From an uncultured Gammaproteobacteria bacterium (lineage in GTDB: Bacteria > Pseudomonadota > Gammaproteobacteria > Pseudomonadales > UBA5518), in NCBI GenBank assembly GCA_903921135.1, contig CAIXOY010000067.1:1-20679 (forward strand): 20,679 bases of DNA, read 5' to 3'. Of this stretch, positions 15,353 to 20,679 are shown one piece after another (position 1 is the first letter of the stretch; each line of letters starts with the position of its first letter). The translations under genes and the position numbers were made by a program. The notes beneath the pieces are model-generated. The model saw nothing but the letters and a program-made list of their open reading frames with translations. It ran no database searches and was not told the origin of the DNA.

Positions 15353-15361
15353 ATACCGGAG
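15353..15361 (+). promoter_or_regulatory. Ribosome binding site deciding the acyl-CoA dehydrogenase start
   Basis: ATACCGGAG in the 18-bp gap places GGAG (15358-15361) 5 bp before GTG 15367. The in-frame TTG at 15349 has no such site, so the GTG is chosen. The same bases include one copy of the 7-mer ATACCGG noted elsewhere. Confidence 0.5.
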
Positions 15362-15366
15362 ATACT

Positions 15367-16539
15367 GTGGCCCTCGATTTCGACAGTGCGCGCCTTCCCG
15401 ACCCGGCGCTGCGCGCCGAGCACCACGCATGGCGGGCCACGCTGCGCCGCTTCGTCGACGCCGAGATCATGCCCTTCGTCGATGACTGGGACGAAGCGGG
15501 TACGGTGCCCGATGCGCTCTGGCCAAAGGCTGCCGACATAGGACTTCTGCAGATGGGATACCCGGAGGAATTCGGTGGCATCCGCGAGGGCGTCGACATC
15601 TGGCACATGAACATCGTCGCCGAGGAAATGGCGCGCACCAGCCTCGGCGGGCTCGGCAGTTCGCTGCTGGTACACGGCATCGGGCTTCCGCCACTGGTGA
15701 ACTTCGGCGCACCCGAACTGCAGGCTGCCGTGATTCCCCGCGTGTTGTCGGGCGAACGGCATATCTCTCTGGCCGTAACGGAACCATCCGGCGGTTCGGA
15801 CGTGGCGAGGCTCAAGACCCGCGCAAGGCGCGAGGGTGATCATTACGTCGTGAGCGGTTCGAAGACATTTATCTCCGGCGGCATGCGCGCGGATTGGTTC
15901 ACCACCGCCGTGCGCACGGGCGGGGAGGGTTCACGGGGCCTGTCGGTGCTGCTGATACCCGCCGATTTGCCGGGCGTCTCGCGCACGCCGCTCTCGCGCA
16001 AGCAGGGCTGGTGGTGTTCGGATACCGCGACGATCCACTTCGATGAGGTTCGGGTGCCAGTGGCCAACCTGATTGGCCCTGAGAATGCCGGCTTCCTCGT
16101 CATCATGGCCAACTTCAATAACGAGCGCATGGCGATGTCCGTGGGCATGGAAGCTTTTGCGCGGGTGTGCCTGGAAGAGGCCGTGAACTGGGCGCGCCAG
16201 CGCGAGACCTTCGGCAAGCGCCTCGCAGACCATCAGGTGATCCGCCACAAGATCGCGCAGATGAAGCAGCGCATCAGTGCGACACAGGCCTGGATACAAC
16301 TGTGTTCCCGCCAGATCCACGAGGGCAGCGCGCAACCGGGCGATATCGCGCTGCTCAAGGTGCAGGCGAGCGAGACCCTGGAGTTCTGTGCGCGCGAGGC
16401 GATGCAGGTGCTGGGAGGTGCGGGCTACATTCGCGGCAACCGCGTCGAGCGGATCTACCGCGAGGTGCGCGTGAACGCGATCGGTGGCGGTTCCGAAGAA
16501 ATCCTGCGCGACCTGGCCGCCCGCCAGTTCGGGCTCTGA
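15367..16539 (+). CDS. Acyl-CoA dehydrogenase (first of a tandem pair)
   Basis: This 390-aa FAD enzyme would introduce the 2,3 double bond into an acyl-CoA. FAD and substrate marks are AVTEPSGGSD (136-145), SGSKTFISGG, RQRETFGKRLADHQVIRHKIA and QVLGGAGYIRGN. At the C-terminal position where short- and medium-chain enzymes hold the base (YEGT), this protein has IGGGSEE, so the base is absent there. The alternative base, as in isovaleryl- and long-chain-type enzymes, is probably Glu253 in NNERM. This fits branched or bulky acyl chains. It follows the serine hydrolase gene by 18 bp and precedes a second, clearly different acyl-CoA dehydrogenase by 15 bp. The two may work in sequence on different chains or form a heteromer. 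Confidence 0.9.
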   Translation: MALDFDSARLPDPALRAEHHAWRATLRRFVDAEIMPFVDDWDEAGTVPDALWPKAADIGLLQMGYPEEFGGIREGVDIWHMNIVAEEMARTSLGGLGSSLLVHGIGLPPLVNFGAPELQAAVIPRVLSGERHISLAVTEPSGGSDVARLKTRARREGDHYVVSGSKTFISGGMRADWFTTAVRTGGEGSRGLSVLLIPADLPGVSRTPLSRKQGWWCSDTATIHFDEVRVPVANLIGPENAGFLVIMANFNNERMAMSVGMEAFARVCLEEAVNWARQRETFGKRLADHQVIRHKIAQMKQRISATQAWIQLCSRQIHEGSAQPGDIALLKVQASETLEFCAREAMQVLGGAGYIRGNRVERIYREVRVNAIGGGSEEILRDLAARQFGL

Positions 16540-16554
16540 AGAGAACTCCATCCG

Positions 16555-17724
16555 ATGAGATTCAACGAACAGCACCGGGCGATCCGGGACACTACCGCGC
16601 GCTTCATAGACGAAGAGATAAATCCCCGCACCAAAGAGTGGGAAGACGCGGGGATTTTTCCCGCGCACGAACTCTTCGCGAAACTCGGCGAACTCGGCCT
16701 TCTGGGTATCTGCAAGCCGGTCGAATACGGCGGCATGGGCCTCGATTACAGCTACCAGATGGTGTTCGCCGAGGAACTCGGCCGCATCCAGTGCGGTGGC
16801 GTCGGCATGGCCATCGGCGTGCAGACGGACATGGCAACGCCTGCGCTCGCCAAGTTCGGCAGTGATGAACTCCGGCGCGAGTTCCTCGCGCCCGCCATCA
16901 GCGGCGAGGCTGTTTGCTCCATCGCCGTAAGCGAGCCCGGTGCCGGCTCCGATGTGGCAGCCATCCGTACGGCCGCACGCAAGGACGGCGATGACTACGT
17001 GATCGACGGCAGCAAGATGTGGATCACCAACTCCACGCAAGCGGATTTCCTCTGTCTGCTCGCCAACACGAGCGACGGCAAGGCGCACTTCAACAAATCG
17101 CTGATCATCGTTCCGACGCGAACGCCGGGCGTATCGTTCTCCCCCCGCCTCGACAAACTCGGCATGCGCTCCTCCGACACTGCGCAGGTGTTCCTCGATG
17201 GCGTGCGCGTACCGCAGCGCCACCGCATCGGCGACGAGGGTTCCGGCTTCGTCTACCAGATGCTGCAGTTTCAGGAAGAGCGCATTTTCGCTGCGATTTC
17301 CGGCATAAAAAGCCTCGAGGCCTGCGTCAGCCAGACGATCGAGTACACGCGATCACGGCAGGCTTTCGGCCAGTCGATCCTCGACAACCAGGTGGTGCAC
17401 TTCCGCCTCGCGGAGCTGCAGACCGAGATCGAAGCGCTGCGTGCACTCTGCTATGGCGCGGTGGAGGCATATATCCACGGCGAGGACGTGACCCTCAAAG
17501 CCTCTATGGCCAAGCTGAAAATCGGGAGGCTCTCACGGGAGGTCACAGACGCCTGTCTGCAGTACTGGGGCGGGATGGGCTTCATGTGGGACAACCCGGT
17601 TTCGCGCGCCTGGCGGGACACGCGTCTTGCGTCCATTGGTGGCGGCGCTGACGAGGTCATGCTCTCGATAATCTGCAAATTGATGGACATCCTTCCCCGC
17701 CGCAAGAAAGGGGAGAAACCATGA
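16555..17724 (+). CDS. Acyl-CoA dehydrogenase (second of a tandem pair)
   Basis: This 389-aa FAD-dependent acyl-CoA dehydrogenase has AVSEPGAGSD (124-133), DGSKMWITNS, RLDKLGMRSSDTA, RSRQAFGQSILDNQ and QYWGGMGFMWDN. The C-terminal segment is SIGGGADEVMLSIICK, again without the YEGT-type base; Glu242 in QEERI is the likely catalytic base. The GGGADE ending resembles what I recall of citronellyl-CoA-type dehydrogenases (AtuD) of acyclic terpene degradation, but no geranyl-CoA carboxylase genes are in the window, so I do not assign that name. Its stop overlaps the next gene in an ATGA arrangement. The sequence differs widely from the first dehydrogenase, so the pair is not a recent duplication. 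Confidence 0.9.
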   Translation: MRFNEQHRAIRDTTARFIDEEINPRTKEWEDAGIFPAHELFAKLGELGLLGICKPVEYGGMGLDYSYQMVFAEELGRIQCGGVGMAIGVQTDMATPALAKFGSDELRREFLAPAISGEAVCSIAVSEPGAGSDVAAIRTAARKDGDDYVIDGSKMWITNSTQADFLCLLANTSDGKAHFNKSLIIVPTRTPGVSFSPRLDKLGMRSSDTAQVFLDGVRVPQRHRIGDEGSGFVYQMLQFQEERIFAAISGIKSLEACVSQTIEYTRSRQAFGQSILDNQVVHFRLAELQTEIEALRALCYGAVEAYIHGEDVTLKASMAKLKIGRLSREVTDACLQYWGGMGFMWDNPVSRAWRDTRLASIGGGADEVMLSIICKLMDILPRRKKGEKP

Positions 17725-18548
17725 GCCCCTCTCTGCGGGAGCGCTATGGCCCCTGGGCTCTGGTGGCCGGGGCCTCCGATGGCATCGGCGAAGCCTTTGC
17801 GCGCGCACTTGCTGCCGCTGGCCTCAACCTCGTGCTGCTTGCGCGTCGCGCGCAGCTGCTGGCGGGGCTTGCGGCAGATCTCGAAGGAGAGCACGGCATC
17901 TCCACGCGCTGCCTGACCGCCGATCTCACTGCAACGGACATCCTTTCACAGGTGGCCGCGGGCACTTCCGACCTCGAGATCGGGCTGCTCGTCTACAACG
18001 CAGGTGCCACGCACGGCGCGGCGCATGTGCTCGACAAGCCGCTGGGCGCATCACTTGGCCTTGTTGCTCTGAACTGCATCGGGCCCTTGTCGCTATCGCA
18101 CCATTTCGGTGGACTGATGCGGGAGCGGGGGCGCGGCGGAATCGTGTTGCTGTCTTCGCTGGCCTCGCTCTCGGGTGGCAGTTACACGGCCGTCTACAAC
18201 GCCACCAAGTCCTTCGAGTTGATCCTCGCAGAGGGTCTTTGGCACGAATTGAAGCCCTCGGGCGTCGATGCCATGTGCCTGATCGCCGGTGCCACACGCA
18301 CACCGAGCATGCTGCAAAGCATGCCCTCATTCGCGAGTTATCCGGGCCTGATGACGGCACAGCAGGTGGCGGAGGAGGGGCTTTCCTTCCTCGGGCGGGG
18401 CCCGGTATGGGTCGCGGGTGAGCACAATCGTGCCATCGCTCGAAGGCTGTTGCCCAACTCGCGCGTCGCGCAGGTCAACGCGCTCAGTGCCGCCAGTGCC
18501 GGCATTTTCGGTAAGCCCGTGCAGGATCTGGCGGGCGAGGATTTCTGA
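17721..18548 (+). CDS. Short-chain dehydrogenase/reductase
   Basis: This 275-aa SDR has the nucleotide-binding motif GASDGIG (17-23), the NAG motif at 93-95 and catalytic residues Ser146, Tyr159 and Lys163 (YNATK). Arg42 and Arg43 after beta-2 favour NADP(H). It starts inside the stop of the second acyl-CoA dehydrogenase (ATGA), so it is translationally coupled and probably acts on the same pathway. Possible roles are oxidation of the alcohol made by the P450 or reduction of a keto intermediate. The ending RLLPNSRVAQVNALSAASAG suggests a C-terminal extension of the type seen in some membrane-associated SDRs. It is not closely related to the HSD17B10-like SDR at 7446. Confidence 0.85.
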   Translation: MSPSLRERYGPWALVAGASDGIGEAFARALAAAGLNLVLLARRAQLLAGLAADLEGEHGISTRCLTADLTATDILSQVAAGTSDLEIGLLVYNAGATHGAAHVLDKPLGASLGLVALNCIGPLSLSHHFGGLMRERGRGGIVLLSSLASLSGGSYTAVYNATKSFELILAEGLWHELKPSGVDAMCLIAGATRTPSMLQSMPSFASYPGLMTAQQVAEEGLSFLGRGPVWVAGEHNRAIARRLLPNSRVAQVNALSAASAGIFGKPVQDLAGEDF

Positions 18549-18594
18549 GGCGACACCGCCACCGATTCACGATTCGACAACGGAGACACACACC

Positions 18595-19908
18595 ATGGCA
18601 GCCCCACAGGGCCCCGGATTCGACACACTCTCACTGCACGCGGGCGCTCAACCTGATCCGGCGACAGGCGCTCGCGCCACGCCGATCTACCAGAGCGCCT
18701 CTTTCGTTTTCACGGACTCCGACCAGGCCGCTGCGCTTTTCAACATCGAGCGAACCGGGCATGTCTATTCGCGGCTCAGCAATCCGACCAACGCGGTGCT
18801 CGAGGAGCGCATCGCCGCGCTCGAGGGCGGGGTAGCGGCCATCGCCACGGCGAGCGGGCAGGCGGCGTTGCACCTTGCCATCGTCACGCTGATGGGCGCG
18901 GGCGGGCACATCGTGGCCTCACGTTCGCTCTACGGCGGCTCACACAATCTGCTCGGCTATACCCTGCCACGCTTCGGCATCACGACCACTTTTGTGGATC
19001 CCCGCGATCCCGAGGCCTTCCGCGCTGCCATTCGCCCCGAGACCCGACTGGTTTTTGGCGAAACGCTGGGCAACCCGAACCTGGAGGTGCTGGACATTCC
19101 CGCGATCTCCGCCATCGCCCATGAGGCCGGGTTGCCGCTGCTGGTCGATGCCACCTTCACCACGCCGTGGCTGATGAAACCGCTGGAGCTCGGTGCCGAT
19201 CTGGTGATGCATTCCGCCACCAAATTCCTGAGCGGGCACGGCATCGTGATCGGCGGTCTTTTGGTGGACGGTGGCCGCTTCGACTGGGAGGCCTCCGGCA
19301 AATTTCCCACGCTCACCGAGCCCTATGCAGGATTTCACGGGCTGGTATTCAGCGAGGAGTTCGGGCCTTCTGCTTTCATCGTCCGCGCGCGCAAGGAAGG
19401 CATGCGTGACTTCGGGGCCTGCATGGCGCCGACCTCTGCGTTCCATGTCCTGCAGGGCATCGAAACACTCGGACTGCGCATGGCGAGGCATGTCGACAAC
19501 ACGCGTCGTGTGGTGCAGTTCCTGACGGGGGAATCGACGGTGTCGGCCGTGCGTTATCCCGAACTCGAGGGTCACCCGGACAGGGAGCTCGCGGCGAAAC
19601 TGCTGCCCAAAGGTTGCGGTGCAGTCTTCAGTTTTGATCTGCGCGGCGGGCGCAAGGCCGGCATCGCTTTTGTCGATGCGCTGAATGTGTTCTCCCATCT
19701 CGCGAATGTGGGCGATGCGCGTTCTCTGGTCATCCATCCGGCCAGCACCACCCACCACCGGATGGACGCCGCAGCGTTGGCTGCCGCTGGCATCGGTGAG
19801 GGCACCATCCGTCTGTCCATCGGCCTCGAAGACGCCGGGGATCTGATCGAGGATCTGCGTGCAGGACTGCGTGCAGCTGCGAAGGCTACGGGGGAGGGCG
19901 CCAAGTGA
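18595..19908 (+). CDS. metY: O-acetylhomoserine sulfhydrylase / aminocarboxypropyltransferase
   Basis: This 437-aa Cys/Met-metabolism PLP enzyme would join O-acetylhomoserine with sulfide or methanethiol to give homocysteine or methionine. Features are YSRLSNPTNAVLEERIAALEGG-type N-terminal residues (about 58-79), ATASGQAAL, Asp185 in LVDATFTTPW, and the PLP lysine Lys210 in HSATKFLSGHG. The long insertion from about residue 220 (GGLLVDGGRFDW, YAGFHGLVFSEEFGP) marks MetY rather than MetB, MetC or MetZ. The ATG at 18595 has GGAG about 9 bp upstream; the open frame extends further upstream only into the SDR gene. A 46-bp gap separates it from the SDR, so it could be in the same transcript. It overlaps the alpha/beta hydrolase gene by 4 bp. 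Confidence 0.92.
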   Translation: MAAPQGPGFDTLSLHAGAQPDPATGARATPIYQSASFVFTDSDQAAALFNIERTGHVYSRLSNPTNAVLEERIAALEGGVAAIATASGQAALHLAIVTLMGAGGHIVASRSLYGGSHNLLGYTLPRFGITTTFVDPRDPEAFRAAIRPETRLVFGETLGNPNLEVLDIPAISAIAHEAGLPLLVDATFTTPWLMKPLELGADLVMHSATKFLSGHGIVIGGLLVDGGRFDWEASGKFPTLTEPYAGFHGLVFSEEFGPSAFIVRARKEGMRDFGACMAPTSAFHVLQGIETLGLRMARHVDNTRRVVQFLTGESTVSAVRYPELEGHPDRELAAKLLPKGCGAVFSFDLRGGRKAGIAFVDALNVFSHLANVGDARSLVIHPASTTHHRMDAAALAAAGIGEGTIRLSIGLEDAGDLIEDLRAGLRAAAKATGEGAK

Positions 19909-20679
19909 AGATCGAGATCGACGGGTTCCAGGCCTATTGCTATACCGGTGCCCGGGCGCCGGATGTTTCGCGTCCTGCGATCGTCCTCTGCCACGGCGCA
20001 GGCATGGATCACACGGTCTGGACGCTGGTGGCCAGACATTTCATCCGCCACGGTCGTACGGTCATCGCGCCGGATCTGCCCGCGCACGGTCGCAGTGGCG
20101 GAACGGCGCTCGGCTCCGTTCCGGCAATGGCGGATTGGGTGATCCGCCTGCTCGATGCTATCGGCATCTCCAAGGCCGCTTTTTTCGGGCACAGTCTGGG
20201 CAGCCTGGTCGCGCTGGATGCGGTCTCCCGCTACCCGGATCGCGCACGCGCGCTGGCAATGGTTGGCACGGCGGTGCCTATGCCGGTGTCCGATGCCTTG
20301 CTTGCCGCTGCAAAGGCGAATGACCACGCAGCCTTCGAGATGCTCACTCAGTTCGGTTACAGCAAGCGTCACGCCTTCGGTGGCAACTCCAACCCGGGCG
20401 TGTGGATGACCGGTGCCACGCTCCGGCTCTTCGAGCGCTCCAAACCGGGCAGCCTGTTTGCGGATCTCTCGGCATGCAACGCGTACACCGAAGGCCTTGA
20501 ACGCGCGGCCGCCGTGCAATGCCCCAGCCTGCTGGTATTGGGCGCGGAGGACCGGCTGACGCCGGTCAAAGCCACAACTGCGCTGCGTGCTGCGCTTGCG
20601 GGCAGCGAGGCGCGCATTCTGGCGGGATCGGGTCACACGCTCATGGTCGAAGCGCCCAACACCCTGCTGGATGCACTCG
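19905..20679 (+). CDS. Alpha/beta hydrolase, 3' end outside the window
   Basis: This frame runs from GTG 19905 to the window edge without a stop: 258 codons are visible. The catalytic triad of the alpha/beta-hydrolase fold is present: Ser97 in GHSLGS, Asp216 in LGAEDRLTP, and His244 in GSGHTLMVEAP. The oxyanion segment CHGAGMDHTVW (29-39) and PDLPAHGRS (56-64) are usual for the family. It begins inside the metY stop (GTGA), so it is translationally coupled. It is not MetX: the nucleophile motif and overall length are those of small esterase, lactonase or thioesterase-type enzymes. No signal peptide is seen. Few residues are likely missing, as the triad histidine has passed. The substrate is unknown. 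Confidence 0.9.
   Translation, partial: MKIEIDGFQAYCYTGARAPDVSRPAIVLCHGAGMDHTVWTLVARHFIRHGRTVIAPDLPAHGRSGGTALGSVPAMADWVIRLLDAIGISKAAFFGHSLGSLVALDAVSRYPDRARALAMVGTAVPMPVSDALLAAAKANDHAAFEMLTQFGYSKRHAFGGNSNPGVWMTGATLRLFERSKPGSLFADLSACNAYTEGLERAAAVQCPSLLVLGAEDRLTPVKATTALRAALAGSEARILAGSGHTLMVEAPNTLLDAL

Noticed and set aside
11708..18548. Atu/Liu acyclic-terpene cluster
   Set aside because: The second dehydrogenase and the crotonase resemble parts of such clusters, but the biotin-dependent geranyl-CoA carboxylase subunits and the other Atu genes are missing, so the name is not justified.
18418..18594. N-terminal extension of MetY starting inside the SDR gene
   Set aside because: The added 59 residues overlap the SDR coding region in another frame and are not part of the family; the ATG at 18595 has its own ribosome binding site.

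Overview
The window is GC-rich, almost fully coding bacterial chromosomal DNA with no RNA genes, insertion sequences, CRISPR arrays or intergenic gaps above about 110 bp. I find 21 protein-coding genes, two of them cut by the window edges. A close SrkA/YihE homologue of exactly the E. coli length, a YcgN (UPF0260) homologue and a CYP153-type P450 with its ferredoxin point to a gammaproteobacterium of the lipid/hydrocarbon-degrading kind. This placement is inference from gene content; no rRNA or marker gene is present.

Left part (1-3000): the end of an SLC13/DASS anion transporter overlaps mtnA (methylthioribose-1-phosphate isomerase) by 4 bp, followed by a cysteine-synthase-like PLP enzyme. 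On the minus strand (3003-5659) srkA is followed by an exported or lipid-anchored TPR protein. Divergent from srkA lie an aldose-1-epimerase-like gene and a two-gene beta-oxidation pair: an enoyl-CoA hydratase with both catalytic glutamates and an HSD17B10-type 3-hydroxyacyl-CoA dehydrogenase.

Middle part (8265-11673): genes alternate in strand. They are an ECHDC3-like crotonase lacking both catalytic glutamates, ycgN, a phytanoyl-CoA-dioxygenase-family protein and, head to head with it, an APH-fold phosphotransferase. A strong 12-bp hairpin separates the dehydrogenase from the convergent crotonase.

Right part (11708-20679): a [2Fe-2S] ferredoxin and a CYP153-like P450 form a pair, with a third crotonase (one glutamate kept) convergent to it. 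Then comes a plus-strand run: a class-C beta-lactamase-fold hydrolase, two different acyl-CoA dehydrogenases, an SDR, metY and an alpha/beta hydrolase that runs off the window. Two of the joints overlap by 4 bp (ATGA and GTGA).

Read together, about half of the genes can oxidise hydrophobic acyl chains: P450 hydroxylation, alcohol oxidation by an SDR, acyl-CoA desaturation, hydration and 3-hydroxyacyl oxidation. No CoA ligase, thiolase, aldehyde dehydrogenase or ferredoxin reductase is present, so the substrate cannot be named and the pathway must be completed elsewhere. Sulfur-amino-acid genes (mtnA, the cysteine synthase, metY) flank this catabolic block. No obviously new defence or mobile system is visible; the novelty candidates are the unusual active sites and gene pairings listed as findings.
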